64,000 nucleotides of DNA from Streptomyces rishiriensis (GCF_003112535.1 NZ_BEWA01000002.1:496001-560000); one strand, 5' to 3'; positions 24,315 through 33,746 are shown, numbered from the stretch's first letter. A program made the numbers and translations. Notes: generated by a model from the sequence alone, not told the origin.

Positions 24315-25154
24315 CTATCCGCGAGGAAGCGTCGCGACCAGCTTGCCCCACACGACCAGGCGGTACCGGGAGGTGTACTCGGGCGTGCAGGTGGTGAGGG
24401 TGAGGTAGCGGCCGGGAGCGTCGTAGCCGTAGGCGGGCCGGGTGAGGGACCGGGGCACGGGCCGGATGACGCCCGCGTCGCGCGGCGAGGTCTGCGGCAG
24501 GATCTTGTCGACGACGTAGGTGTAGATCGCGTTCCGCGTCGCCACTTCCACCTTGTCGCCGCTCCGGAGACGGTCCAGATGCCGGAAGGGCTCGCCGTGG
24601 GTGTTGCGGTGCCCGGCGACCGCGAAGTTGCCGTCCTGGCCCGGCTGTTGAGTGCCGGTGTAGTGACCGACGTACCCCTTGTTGAGGACGTCCCGCTTGC
24701 TCGTGCCCTCGGCGACGGGGACCCGCAGATCGAGGCGCGGGATGCGCAGGACGGCGTAGGCCTGCGAGGAGCGGGGCGCGCCGCCGGACGCCGAGGCCTT
24801 CGCGCTGCCGTCGCCCGATCGCCCGAGCCCGCCGTCGCCGCCCGAGCCGGAACCGAAGCCGGAACCGGAGCCGGAACCGGAGCCGTCGTCCGAGCCCGCT
24901 CCCGAGCCGGCTCCCGTGCCCGTTCCAGGACCGGAGCCGCCCGCGCCGGCGCCGTCCCCCCACTCCCGCTCCAGCGCCTCCACCCGCCGCTCGGCGCCCT
25001 CCTTGGCCTCCCGGTTGGTCCACCACAGCTGATGCACGACCAGTAGCAGCACCAACACCCCGGAGGTGACGAGGACTTCGGCACCGCTCCAGAGCACCCG
25101 CCGGTACCTGGCGCGCCGCCGCCGGGTGCTGTGCTGCACGAGGGGGATCCGCAC
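24315..25154 (-). CDS. Class E sortase
   Basis: 279 residues from GTG 25154. A basic N-terminus, one membrane helix (VLVTSGVLVLLLVVHQLWW), a Gly/Ser-rich linker of about 60 residues (GSGSGSGFGSGSG) and the sortase domain. Catalytic His is in FAVAGHRNTHG, Cys in LTLTTCTPEYTSRYR and the Arg follows in the same motif. TLTTCTPEYTS is the class E signature. Class E enzymes attach LAxTG proteins such as the one at 16495-17430. No ribosome site is clear at any start; longer readings to 25370 look non-coding before the membrane helix. Confidence 0.9.
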   Translation of the reverse strand: MRIPLVQHSTRRRRARYRRVLWSGAEVLVTSGVLVLLLVVHQLWWTNREAKEGAERRVEALEREWGDGAGAGGSGPGTGTGAGSGAGSDDGSGSGSGSGFGSGSGGDGGLGRSGDGSAKASASGGAPRSSQAYAVLRIPRLDLRVPVAEGTSKRDVLNKGYVGHYTGTQQPGQDGNFAVAGHRNTHGEPFRHLDRLRSGDKVEVATRNAIYTYVVDKILPQTSPRDAGVIRPVPRSLTRPAYGYDAPGRYLTLTTCTPEYTSRYRLVVWGKLVATLPRG

Positions 25155-25427
25155 GCGGGCACGATAGGCGGAGGGGGACGAGGTCTCCAGACCGTTCGCC
25201 CGCTCGAACCGGCCCCCGCCCTTCCTCCACAGGTTTGAGAAAGGGCTGTCAGAACCCTCGACAACACCACGGAGCACACCCGATGCTTCGTGACGCGCAG
25301 ACCAACACGCGCACAGACGACACGCACTGACTCGCGCACGCGAAGAAGACATGCAGACGCACTGACGCATTTGACGACGTCGGTTGGGACGACCGGCTGT
25401 CGATCGCAGTCATGAAGCGGAGAAGTC
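25155..25427. other. Intergenic region, sortase / GH30
   Basis: 273 bp between divergent genes. No gene or strong dyad was seen; it should hold both promoters. Confidence 0.4.
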
Positions 25428-26903
25428 ATGATCCGACGCAGGACCCTGCTGACGGCCACCGGCGGCGCGCTCCTCGGAAGCGCCCTCGCGACGGGCACCG
25501 CCCGGGCCGACGCCACCATCGCCGTCAACCCTTCGATGGCGTACGGCACTTGGGAGGGCTGGGGCACCTCCCTGGCCTGGTGGGCGAACGTCTTCGGCGC
25601 CCGGGACGACTTCGCCGACATCTTCTTCACGACCAAGTCGGTGTCCTACAACGGCAAGACCCTCCCCGGTCTCGGCCTCAACATCGCCCGTTACAACCTG
25701 GGCGCGTCCAGCTGGAACACGGTGGACGGCACGTCGATGGCGGTCTCGCCCAACATCCCCGGTTTCAAGCAGATCGAGGGCTACTGGCAGGACTGGAACA
25801 ACGAGGACCCGACGTCCTCCGCCTGGGACTGGACCGCGGACGCGGCCCAGCGCGCGATGCTCCAGAAGGCGGTGTCGCGCGGTGCGACGACGGAGCTGTT
25901 CGCCAACTCCCCCATGTGGTGGATGTGCCTGAACCACAACCCCTCCGGCGCCTCGGGCGGCGGCAACAACCTGCAGTCGTGGAACTACCGTCAGCACGCC
26001 TCCCACCTGGCGGCGGTCGCGTCGTACGCGAAGGCGAACTGGGGCGTGAACTTCGCGACCGTCGACGCCTTCAACGAACCGTCGTCGTCCTGGTGGACGG
26101 CGACCGGGACGCAGGAGGGCTGCCACATGGACGCGACCGTCCAGGCGGCCGTACTCCCCTATCTGCGAAGCGAGTTGGACAAGCGCGGGCTGACGGCGAC
26201 GAAGATCTCCGCTTCGGACGAGACGAACTACGACCTCGCCCGCACCACCTGGAACTCCTTCTCGTCGACGACGAAGGGGTACGTCGACCGGGTCAACGTC
26301 CACGGCTACCAGGGTTCGGGCGGCCGCCGCGACCTGCTCTACACCGACGTGGTGACGACGGCCGGCAAGGCGTTGTGGAACTCGGAGACCGGTGACAAGG
26401 ACGGCACGGGTCTCACCATGGCGAGCAACCTGCTGTACGACTTCCGCTGGCTCCACCCGACGGCGTGGGTCTACTGGCAGGTCATGGACCCGTCGTCGGG
26501 CTGGGCGATGATCGCGTACGACGCGAACACGCTGGCGGCCGGCGCGGTCACCACGAAGTACTACGTGATGGCCCAGTTCAGCCGTCACATCCGCCCCGGC
26601 ATGACGATCCTCGACACGGGCGTGAGCTATGCGGCGGCGGCGCTGGACAGGACAGCGAAGCGCCTGGTCATCGTCGCCGCGAACACGTCGTCCTCGGCCC
26701 AGACCCTGACCTTCGACCTGTCCCGCTTCACGACGGTGACGGGCGGCCCGTCGGGCCTGGTCCCCCGGTGGAACACGGTGACGAGCGGCTCGGGCGACCT
26801 CTACGCGTCCCACTCGGACACGCACCTGAGCGGCAAGACGATCAGCGTGCCGTTCGCGGCGGGCGCGGTGCAGACCCTTCAGGTGGACGGGGTGACGATC
26901 TAG
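25428..26903 (+). CDS. Secreted GH30-type glycoside hydrolase (endo-beta-1,6-galactanase-like)
   Basis: 491-residue extracellular glycosidase. Tat-type signal IRRRTLLTATGGALL with cleavage near TARADA. TIM barrel with acid/base Glu217 in DAFNEPSSSWW and nucleophile Glu320 in ALWNSETGDKDG, then a beta-sandwich from about residue 395 (AAALDRTAKRLVIVAAN). The opening YGTWEGWGTSLAWWANVFG is typical of the GH30_5 branch that cuts beta-1,6-galactan of plant arabinogalactan-proteins. The acceptor range cannot be read from sequence. GGAG precedes ATG. Not in an operon. Confidence 0.88.
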   Translation: MIRRRTLLTATGGALLGSALATGTARADATIAVNPSMAYGTWEGWGTSLAWWANVFGARDDFADIFFTTKSVSYNGKTLPGLGLNIARYNLGASSWNTVDGTSMAVSPNIPGFKQIEGYWQDWNNEDPTSSAWDWTADAAQRAMLQKAVSRGATTELFANSPMWWMCLNHNPSGASGGGNNLQSWNYRQHASHLAAVASYAKANWGVNFATVDAFNEPSSSWWTATGTQEGCHMDATVQAAVLPYLRSELDKRGLTATKISASDETNYDLARTTWNSFSSTTKGYVDRVNVHGYQGSGGRRDLLYTDVVTTAGKALWNSETGDKDGTGLTMASNLLYDFRWLHPTAWVYWQVMDPSSGWAMIAYDANTLAAGAVTTKYYVMAQFSRHIRPGMTILDTGVSYAAAALDRTAKRLVIVAANTSSSAQTLTFDLSRFTTVTGGPSGLVPRWNTVTSGSGDLYASHSDTHLSGKTISVPFAAGAVQTLQVDGVTI

Positions 26904-27055
26904 GCAGACGGCGGAGGGCCAGGCGTCGGCCGGGCCGACGCCGGCCCGGCAGGCCGGATCGACAACGCCGTCCAGTTCCTGGACACCCCGACGGGCCGAC
27001 CCGCGATCCGCGCCCCCTGGCCTGCAGATATCTCTCTTTCGTCAGCGGGCGGCGC

Positions 27056-27061
27056 TACGGT
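27056..27061 (+). promoter_or_regulatory. -10 box of a leaderless promoter
   Basis: TACGGT exactly seven bases before ATG 27069, the spacing typical of leaderless Streptomyces mRNAs; no ribosome site precedes the gene. Confidence 0.6.
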
Positions 27062-27068
27062 GTCATCC

Positions 27069-28091
27069 ATGCGCCCCGACACGCCTGCCGAGAACGTCGA
27101 CCACACCGCCGAAGCGGCACGCCTGGAGCGGACCGCCGGCCTGTATCCCGAGGACGCGGAAGCCCTGCTGCTGCAGTCCGCGGCCCACCTGGAACTGGCC
27201 GGCGACCGCCCCGCCGCGACGACCCTGTACGACCGCCTGCTGTCGTCTTCGGACAGCCTGGAGAACCCCCACCTGATCCGCGCCCTGAAGGCCGCGAACC
27301 TGTGGGAGTACGGCCACGAGGCCGAGGCCCGAGCCATCATCGACGGCATCCGGGCCGCCGCCCCCCGCGACCCGGCCCCCTGGGTGATCGTCGCCGAGTC
27401 CCTGGAGTCCCACGACGAGCTGGAAGCGGCGCAGAAGACGTTCACGGAGGGCGTGACCCTGCTCCTCGCGGACGTGCCGGAGCCCCCGCCGCATTCCTCC
27501 CACCCCCTCCTCTTCGGCCGCCACCGCGTACGCCGCATGCTGGGAGCCGCCCACGACGACTGGGACGTGCTGGCCGACACCCTCCACTCCTCCCCCGTCC
27601 CCCTGGACGAGCTGCACGACCCCAAGCGCGTCTGGTCCCTGGGCTCGGACAACCCGGCCGAACTGCAGGCGGAGATCTCCCGCCTGCGCGCCGAGCTCGG
27701 CACCTACCGGGAGGAACTGTCCCGCCCGTTCCCGGTGGCGGTCCTGCACTGGCCGACGGGCGAGTTGGCGGAGCTGGTCGGGGCATACCCGACGCTGTCC
27801 GACGAGTACCCCTCGCACGAGGAGCACCTGGCGACGATAGAGGCGTCCCTGCGCGAACTGTCCGCCTCGGGCACGCCCAACCTCGGCATCGTCACCGGCA
27901 CGGTCCCCTCCTACGAAGCCTTCGCAGCCTCGGAGGCCTCGTCCCCGGCGGACACGAACCTCCTCCCGCAGTACGCGACGACCTTGGCAGCCCGGGGACG
28001 GGCTGTGGGGTGGCCGCCGGAGCGGGGGGCGGGGTGCTGGTGCGGGTCGGGAAACAGCTATGCAGCGTGCCATGGGGCTGCAACGGTTTGA
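27069..28091 (+). CDS. Tetratricopeptide-like protein with C-terminal SEC-C zinc motif
   Basis: 340 residues. The first ~150 are alpha-helical repeats of TPR style (LYPEDAEALLLQSAAHLELA, then DRPAATTLYDRLL and EYGHEAEARAIIDG). The end, GAGCWCGSGNSYAACHG, is a SEC-C motif (CxC...C-H), a zinc-binding element shared with SecA and many small actinomycete proteins. The middle contains a short coiled-coil-like stretch (AELQAEISRLRAELGTYREE). No enzymatic domain seen. Probably leaderless. It lies just before the vsr-like gene; no functional link is proven. Confidence 0.8.
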   Translation: MRPDTPAENVDHTAEAARLERTAGLYPEDAEALLLQSAAHLELAGDRPAATTLYDRLLSSSDSLENPHLIRALKAANLWEYGHEAEARAIIDGIRAAAPRDPAPWVIVAESLESHDELEAAQKTFTEGVTLLLADVPEPPPHSSHPLLFGRHRVRRMLGAAHDDWDVLADTLHSSPVPLDELHDPKRVWSLGSDNPAELQAEISRLRAELGTYREELSRPFPVAVLHWPTGELAELVGAYPTLSDEYPSHEEHLATIEASLRELSASGTPNLGIVTGTVPSYEAFAASEASSPADTNLLPQYATTLAARGRAVGWPPERGAGCWCGSGNSYAACHGAATV

Positions 28092-28166
28092 GCCCGGAGC
28101 CGTGGTATTCCGGGCAGCAGGGCGATCATCCACCGTGACCACATGCATCCGTGAGGCTGGACGACA

Positions 28167-28640
28167 GTGAGCGGCGTGACGCCTTCTTCTCCCGGCGTCT
28201 CGGCCCGCATGAGCAGGCAGGCGAGCAAGGACACCGGTGTCGAGCTGGCCGTACGACGACTGCTGTACGCGACCGGTATGCGCTACCGCGTGGAGTACCC
28301 CGTCCCCGGCATGCCACGACGACGGATCGATGTGGCGTTCCCCCGGGCGAAGGTGGCAGTCCTCATCGACGGCTGCTTCTGGCACGGCTGTCCGCAGCAT
28401 GCCACGCACCCCAAGTCGAACGCGGAGTGGTGGCGGACCAAGCTGGACCGGAACATGGCACGGGACCGGGAGACGACCGAGCATCTCACCACCCTGGGGT
28501 GGACGGTGTTGAGGTTCTGGGAACACACACGGCCGGAGGAGGTCGCCCGGACGGTGCGCGCCACGGTCGACCGCAGAAGACGCCTCTCTCCTGCCCTGTG
28601 TGCGAACGTTCGCCCTCCCGACGTCAGTGGCCCCTGTTAG
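28167..28640 (+). CDS. Vsr-type (very short patch repair) DNA endonuclease
   Basis: 157 residues. A PD-(D/E)xK-fold nickase family that cuts at T:G mismatches made by cytosine methylation. Active-site features align with E. coli Vsr: Glu26, Asp55 in RRIDVAF, and the zinc/catalytic segment DGCFWHGCPQH (Cys70, His73, Cys75, His78), then WRTKLDRNMARDRE and LGWTVLRFWEH. No cytosine methyltransferase gene is in this window, so classical mismatch repair is not supported locally. GTG 28167 has GAGG about ten bases upstream. Followed 38 bp later by the PLD-helicase gene; the pair probably forms one operon. Confidence 0.9.
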   Translation: MSGVTPSSPGVSARMSRQASKDTGVELAVRRLLYATGMRYRVEYPVPGMPRRRIDVAFPRAKVAVLIDGCFWHGCPQHATHPKSNAEWWRTKLDRNMARDRETTEHLTTLGWTVLRFWEHTRPEEVARTVRATVDRRRRLSPALCANVRPPDVSGPC

Positions 28641-28678
28641 AACTGGTCACGGCAAACGGGCGATCGAGGGGGCCAAGC

Positions 28679-31600
28679 GTGGTTCAGCCAGGGGATCTGT
28701 CACAACCTGTCGCGGGTGTGTACGAGGAGCTCATCACCGTAGGTATGCAGGCCCGGATCGACCAGCTCAACGCGGCTGGTTGGAAGCCGATCCACGCAGA
28801 GGTCAGCTCTGAGTCGTCGCCGCATGTACTGGCGCGCTACATCGGCGAAGCCGTGGGGCGACGGTTGAGTCAGCTCCCCCATGACCGGCAGGTCGCGGCG
28901 GCGAACCAGATCATGCAGTCCTTGGTCAGGAGCGCGCCGGATCCGGGCGTTGACGAGGCGGGGACCACCATCGTCGACGGTCCTCGCCAACTCCTCGCCC
29001 TGGCTCAGCAGGAGGCTCCTGGCGTCTACTCCATCAGGCCCTTGACTCCCCTGTCCGAGACCGCATTGATCACCAACGCACCGGATGATCCGAGCCTGGG
29101 AGCGGAGTTGCGAGCCGAGCTCGCCACCGCTGACCGCATCGACCTGCTTTGCGCGTTCGTGAAGTGGTACGGAATAAGGGTCCTTGAGGACTCGCTCCGC
29201 GCGGCCAAGGAACGTGGCGTCCCCATCCGGGTCATCACGACCACCTACATCGGCGCTACCGATCGCCGCGCGCTGGACCGGTTGGTGCGGGACTTCGGCG
29301 CTGAGGTGAAGGTCAACTACGAGATCAGGTCGACTCGCTTGCACGCGAAGGCTTGGCTGTTCCGGCGGAACACGGGCTTCGACACGGCATACGTGGGCAG
29401 CTCCAATCTGTCGAAGGCAGCCCTGCTCGACGGTTTGGAGTGGAACGTACGTCTGTCCTCGATCGCCACCCCAAGGGTCCTCGACAAGTTCGAGGCGACC
29501 TTCGACGCCTACTGGGCCGACACGGCCTTCGAGTCGTACGACCCCGACCGCGACGGCGAGCGTCTCTCTGAGGCACTCGCACAGGCAGGCGGCACCGGGG
29601 CGGCCGAGGGACTCAAGATCAGCCTCTCGGGCCTTGCGGTGCATCCTCTCCCACACCAGAAGGACATGCTGGAGCGTCTCCGTGTGGAGCGTGATGTTCG
29701 TGGCCGCAACCGCAACCTCCTCGTCGCAGCGACCGGTACGGGAAAAACCGTCATGGCCGCTCTGGACTACCGGAGCATGCGCGACGACCGCCGTGGAGAG
29801 CTTCCCCGCCTGCTCTTCGTCGCCCACCGAAAGGAGATTCTGAACCAGTCCTTGCGGACCTACCGAGAGGTGCTCGACGACGCCTCCTTCGGCGAGCTCC
29901 TCCACAGCGGCAAGGAACCACGTGACTGGACACACGTGTTCGCCAGCGTCCAGTCGCTCAACCTCCAGCGGTTGGAGAAACTCGACCCCGAGCACTTCGA
30001 CGTCATCGTGATCGACGAGTTCCACCACGCCACCGCGGAGACGTACCGGCGGGTAATCGAGCACTTCAAGCCCGTTGAACTGCTGGGCCTCACCGCAACT
30101 CCGGAGCGCATGGACGGGCGCAACGTTCAAGATGAGTTCTTCAACGGAAGGATCGCCGCCGAGCTGCGGCTCTGGGAAGCCCTAGAAAACGACCTACTGT
30201 GTCCCTTCCACTACTTCGGGCTTCCGGACGGAACGAATCTCGCCCGTCTCGATTGGCGTTCTGGCACCTACGACCGGAATCAGCTCGGCGATCTCTACAC
30301 GGGTGACGAGGCGCGGGCGCGCATCGTCATCAAGCAGGTCGAGGACAAGATCTCGGCTCCAGCCGCCATGCGAGCGCTCGGTTTCTGCGTGACCAAGGCA
30401 CACGCGCATTTCATGGCGAAATGCTTCCGCCGGGCGGGGTTCGATGCGGTGGCCCTCGATAGTGACTCCAGACCCGAAGTTCGAGAGCGGACACTCGCCG
30501 ACCTCAAAGCCGGGCGCGTCCAGGTGATCTTCTCCGTTGACCTGTTCAACGAGGGCCTGGACATCCCCGACGTCGACACCCTCCTACTACTACGCCCCAC
30601 CAACAGCGCGACAGTCTTCCTCCAGCAGCTCGGCCGGGGTCTGCGCCGGACACCAAACAAGCCTGTGCTTACGGTGCTCGACTTCATCGGGCAGCATCGA
30701 GCCGAGTTCCGCTTCGAGGAACAGTTCCGGGCTCTGACCAACCTCTCCCGCAACCGTCTCGTCGACAGCATCGAGCAGGACTTCCCGCAGCTGCCGTCCG
30801 GCTGCCAGATCATTCTGGAGGGCAAGTCGAAGGACCTGGTCCTCGCCAACATCCGCACACAGCTCAAGGCCACGATCACGACGTTGGCCAAGGAAGCCAG
30901 GGACTACGGCACCCCGCGTCTCGCAGACTACCTACGTGAGAGCCGACGCGACATCCAGGAGCTGTACAAGAGCGACAACTCCTGGACCAAGGTTTTGCGT
31001 AGAGCAGGGTTCATCCGAGAGGAGGCACCGCAAGGTGAAGCAGAACTCCTCAAGCGCGTTCATGCCTTCCTTCACGTCGACGACCCGGATCGCATCCACG
31101 CGTATCTAAGACTGCTCGCCGAAGACCCTCCGGACTACGACTCTCTATCTGCGGGGGAGCAGGCATATGCCCGCATGCTCTTCTTCAACCTGTGGGACAA
31201 CGCGGGCGGTTTCACCAGCTACCGACAGGGCCTCGAATCGCTGCGCTCCCAACCCGTGTTGCGGGACGAGCTTCAGCAGGTCCTGTCCTACGCCCTCGAA
31301 GCAGCGGACCACTTCCCCCTCCCGCTGGAAGGACCTCTCGCCGGCGCTCCCTTGAAGATTCACAGCTCCTACAACCGGTCCGAGATCCTCTCGGCGTTGG
31401 GAGTGGCCCATCTGGGCGGACAGATGCCGAGGGACTTCGGGCAAGGAGTGCGATGGGTGGAGGAGCTCAACACCGACGCCCTCCTCATCACCCTGGAGAA
31501 GAACGAGCGCGACTTCTCCCCCACAGTCCGGTACAAGGACTACGCACTCAGCCCAACTCGCTTCCATTGGGAATCCCAGAGCACCACTCCGGAGAATTCC

Positions 31601-31822
31601 GAGACAGGGCTGCGCTACCAACAGCACGCCCAGCGGGGGAGCCACGTCCTGCTCTTTCTGCGTCGCTACAAGCGCAACAGCATCGGCAAGGCCGAACCGT
31701 GGATGCTTCTGGGACCGGCGACCTACGCGGGGCACACAGGCAGCAAGCCCATGGCGATCACCTGGGAGCTGCATCACGAGCTTCCTGCCGACGTGAACTC
31801 CTACGCCTCGATCACGAGCTGA
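28679..31822 (+). CDS. PLD nuclease-SF2 helicase-DUF3427 protein
   Basis: 1047 residues with three parts. Residues ~125-280: phospholipase-D-like nuclease with His222/Lys224 (RLHAKAWLF) and GSSNLS. Residues ~325-740: superfamily 2 helicase with Walker A AATGTGKT, motif II IDEFHHA, motif III LTATPERMDG, motif V/VI around DLFNEGLDIPDVD and QQLGRGLRR. Residues ~780-1047: DUF3427, ending near AITWELHHELPADVN. Such proteins act on DNA, many in phage-defence or restriction-like loci. GTG 28679 has GAGGGGG six bases upstream. Base composition is less G/C-rich at third positions than in flanking genes, as expected for acquired DNA. Biochemical role untested. Confidence 0.93.
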   Translation: MVQPGDLSQPVAGVYEELITVGMQARIDQLNAAGWKPIHAEVSSESSPHVLARYIGEAVGRRLSQLPHDRQVAAANQIMQSLVRSAPDPGVDEAGTTIVDGPRQLLALAQQEAPGVYSIRPLTPLSETALITNAPDDPSLGAELRAELATADRIDLLCAFVKWYGIRVLEDSLRAAKERGVPIRVITTTYIGATDRRALDRLVRDFGAEVKVNYEIRSTRLHAKAWLFRRNTGFDTAYVGSSNLSKAALLDGLEWNVRLSSIATPRVLDKFEATFDAYWADTAFESYDPDRDGERLSEALAQAGGTGAAEGLKISLSGLAVHPLPHQKDMLERLRVERDVRGRNRNLLVAATGTGKTVMAALDYRSMRDDRRGELPRLLFVAHRKEILNQSLRTYREVLDDASFGELLHSGKEPRDWTHVFASVQSLNLQRLEKLDPEHFDVIVIDEFHHATAETYRRVIEHFKPVELLGLTATPERMDGRNVQDEFFNGRIAAELRLWEALENDLLCPFHYFGLPDGTNLARLDWRSGTYDRNQLGDLYTGDEARARIVIKQVEDKISAPAAMRALGFCVTKAHAHFMAKCFRRAGFDAVALDSDSRPEVRERTLADLKAGRVQVIFSVDLFNEGLDIPDVDTLLLLRPTNSATVFLQQLGRGLRRTPNKPVLTVLDFIGQHRAEFRFEEQFRALTNLSRNRLVDSIEQDFPQLPSGCQIILEGKSKDLVLANIRTQLKATITTLAKEARDYGTPRLADYLRESRRDIQELYKSDNSWTKVLRRAGFIREEAPQGEAELLKRVHAFLHVDDPDRIHAYLRLLAEDPPDYDSLSAGEQAYARMLFFNLWDNAGGFTSYRQGLESLRSQPVLRDELQQVLSYALEAADHFPLPLEGPLAGAPLKIHSSYNRSEILSALGVAHLGGQMPRDFGQGVRWVEELNTDALLITLEKNERDFSPTVRYKDYALSPTRFHWESQSTTPENSETGLRYQQHAQRGSHVLLFLRRYKRNSIGKAEPWMLLGPATYAGHTGSKPMAITWELHHELPADVNSYASITS

Positions 31823-31825
31823 TAC

Positions 31826-31853
31826 CCCACCTCCGCTCAGGCAGAGAGGTGGG
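31826..31853. terminator. Bidirectional terminator, helicase / ATPase genes
   Basis: CCCACCTC (31826-31833) pairs perfectly with GAGGTGGG (31846-31853), followed by CTTTCCC. It overlaps the stop codon of the minus-strand ATPase gene. Confidence 0.65.
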
Positions 31854-32496
31854 CTTTCCCCTCGAAGTGCATCTGGGCTCGGTCCAGGAGGTCGTCAGCG
31901 TCGCGACCGTGTGTATGAAGCCAGTGAAGTAGGTCCGCGATGATGTCGATCGCTGCCGCCTCCGCCCGGGCCAAGCCCAGCCGGGGCAAGGCCGTGGTCG
32001 TCCCGCTCGAAACCGCCTCCGCCCCGTACAGGCCCAACAGCCCTTCGGCACTGCTCAGTCGTGGCGTGCCTTGCTTCGAGACGTGGGAGCATCGCTCTGC
32101 CGCCAACTCGCACCACGTCACTTTGCAGTCCCCGCGAAGATCAACGCCCCAGCGCACCGCGGTCGCGTCGACGAGTGCCATCCCACGGCCCCCCTCGGAG
32201 TCAACTCCGCCCTGGAGTAGGACGGGTAGCGCTTGAGTGTCGGGGTCTTGGATCTCAATGCGCAGGTGTGGACCGTTCATGGAGAGAGCGAGCCTGGTGG
32301 GCGTACCCGCACCGACGTGCGCAAGCACGTTGGACACCAGCTCGGTGACACACAGGTTTGCGTCCTCGACCACCTCAGGCAGCCCCCACAGCCGCAAGTG
32401 AATGCGCATCAATCGGCGGAGGGCGGCCACCTCCTCCGGCTCCGCCACGAAGTCGAGACTCCACGGTTTTCTCTGCGCGTGCTGGTCGTTGTGCAT
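31837..32496 (-). CDS. RsbW-like ATP-binding protein (HATPase_c)
   Basis: 219 residues. The N-terminal ~130 form a GHKL ATPase domain: helix with EEVAALRRLMRIHL, N-box ELVSNVLAH, G1 box region IQDPD and lid GGRGMALVDATAVRWG. Many Streptomyces proteins of this kind act as anti-sigma/anti-anti-sigma kinases or pair with WhiJ-type regulators. The C-terminal ~80 residues are a separate helical region without a known motif (AAAIDIIADLLHWLHTH). ATG 32496 has GGAAGG ten bases upstream. Divergent from the XRE regulator across 204 bp. Confidence 0.85.
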   Translation of the reverse strand: MHNDQHAQRKPWSLDFVAEPEEVAALRRLMRIHLRLWGLPEVVEDANLCVTELVSNVLAHVGAGTPTRLALSMNGPHLRIEIQDPDTQALPVLLQGGVDSEGGRGMALVDATAVRWGVDLRGDCKVTWCELAAERCSHVSKQGTPRLSSAEGLLGLYGAEAVSSGTTTALPRLGLARAEAAAIDIIADLLHWLHTHGRDADDLLDRAQMHFEGKAHLSA

Positions 32497-32700
32497 CGAG
32501 GCAAGTCCTTCCCGTAGGGCTACAGTCGCCCAGTGCGACTGGAGGCACACTGAGGGTTGCATTGGAACTCTCAAAATGGAACTCTCACAACGGGCGACAT
32601 GGGAGCGGGGAGTCCATGGACACGCCCCCGGCGCACGCCCCCTTGCCCTCGCACTCCGCCGACCACGACGATCTGACCGATCAACATGAAGGGCCTGAAC

Positions 32701-33546
32701 ATGGCAGTCGGACCCACCACGCGCAGGCGCCAGCTCGGTGCCGATCTTCGGCGCCTTCGGGAAGCGAAAAGCCTCACCCTCGAAGAGGCGGGCTCTCGCG
32801 TGGGAATCTCCAAGGCGACTCTGAGTCGCTATGAGACAAAGGAGGGCACCGTCAAGTGGCCAGCGGTTGACGCCCTATGCCGGGAGTACGGTGCCTCTGA
32901 CGAAGAACGCGCCGCCTTGGTCGAACTGGCCAAAGGGGCAAAAATTCAAGGGTGGTGGCGATCACTCGCTGACCCCATCCCTGAGTCCATGAACCTCATG
33001 CTCACCCTTGAGGACGAGGTCGTCCGCGAGGATCACTACGCGTGCATGTACGTCCCTGGACTCCTCCAGACGCGCGCCTACGCCGAAGCTGTGCACCGAG
33101 CCTCCGAGGCAGGGTGTTCAGAGCGGGAAGTCCAGCACATGGTCGACATTCGCATGAAGCGGCAGGAGCTCCTGGAACGCGCCGAGCCACCTCACCTCTG
33201 GTGCGTCATCGATGAGGCAGCCCTACGACGCCGAGTTGGCGGCAGCGAGATCATGCACGAGCAGTTGCACCACCTGCTCGGCGTGTCCCAACGTCCACAT
33301 GTGACGGTCCAGGTGCTGCCCTTCGCCAAGGGGGCTCATGCCGCCGCAGTGGGCAGCTTCGCCGTCCTGCGAGGCCCGACTCCGGATCTGGACGTGGTGT
33401 ACGTGGACCTGATCGGCGGTGGGCTCTTCATGGAAAAGCCACAAGAACTGGCACGCTATAGGTTGGCGTTCGAATACCTCAGTGCCCAGGCGCTCGACCT
33501 GGAATCCTCAGCGGAGCTCATCGACCGCATACGCATGGAGTCCTGA
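32701..33546 (+). CDS. XRE-type regulator with DUF5753 domain (WhiJ-like)
   Basis: 281 residues. Helix-turn-helix at residues ~10-65 (LGADLRRLREAKSLTLEEAG, then GISKATLSRYE), followed by the DUF5753 domain with its hallmarks YVPGLLQTRAYAEAV, RMKRQELLER, LWCVIDEAALRR and VTVQVLPFAKGAHAA. This is the large Streptomyces family containing WhiJ and AbaA-cluster regulators, working with small DUF397 partners. ATG 32701 has GAAGGGC about six bases upstream; ATG 32686 has no ribosome site. Stop overlaps the DUF397 start by one base. Confidence 0.93.
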   Translation: MAVGPTTRRRQLGADLRRLREAKSLTLEEAGSRVGISKATLSRYETKEGTVKWPAVDALCREYGASDEERAALVELAKGAKIQGWWRSLADPIPESMNLMLTLEDEVVREDHYACMYVPGLLQTRAYAEAVHRASEAGCSEREVQHMVDIRMKRQELLERAEPPHLWCVIDEAALRRRVGGSEIMHEQLHHLLGVSQRPHVTVQVLPFAKGAHAAAVGSFAVLRGPTPDLDVVYVDLIGGGLFMEKPQELARYRLAFEYLSAQALDLESSAELIDRIRMES

Positions 33547-33746
33547 TGACCTCGCCCCCGACGCCCCGGTGGTTCAAGTCCTCCTTCAGCGGAGGCAGTG
33601 GGACCGAGTGCGTGGAGTGCGCTCGGAGCGGAGCGGCCATCCTCGTACGCGACTCCAAGCGCGAGGACGGCCCCGTCCTAGCCATCCGCCATCTGGCTTG
33701 GCAGTTCTTCGTGCATTCGCTGCAGTGGGAAGTGATGGAACAGTAG
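33546..33746 (+). CDS. DUF397 protein
   Basis: 66 residues. WFKSSFSGGSGTECVECARSG, given here in its first 20: WFKSSFSGGSGTECVECARS, then VRDSKREDGPVLAI are the DUF397 hallmarks. These small proteins act with the DUF5753 regulator encoded immediately upstream, in several cases as its antagonist. The C-terminus (WQFFVHSLQWEVMEQ) is typical. Starts in a TGATG overlap. Confidence 0.92.
   Translation: MTSPPTPRWFKSSFSGGSGTECVECARSGAAILVRDSKREDGPVLAIRHLAWQFFVHSLQWEVMEQ

Noticed and set aside
28167..31822. A named BREX, DISARM or Druantia system
   Set aside because: None of the marker genes (PglX/PglZ, DrmA/DrmB, DruE) is present; only Vsr and the PLD-helicase-DUF3427 protein can be supported.
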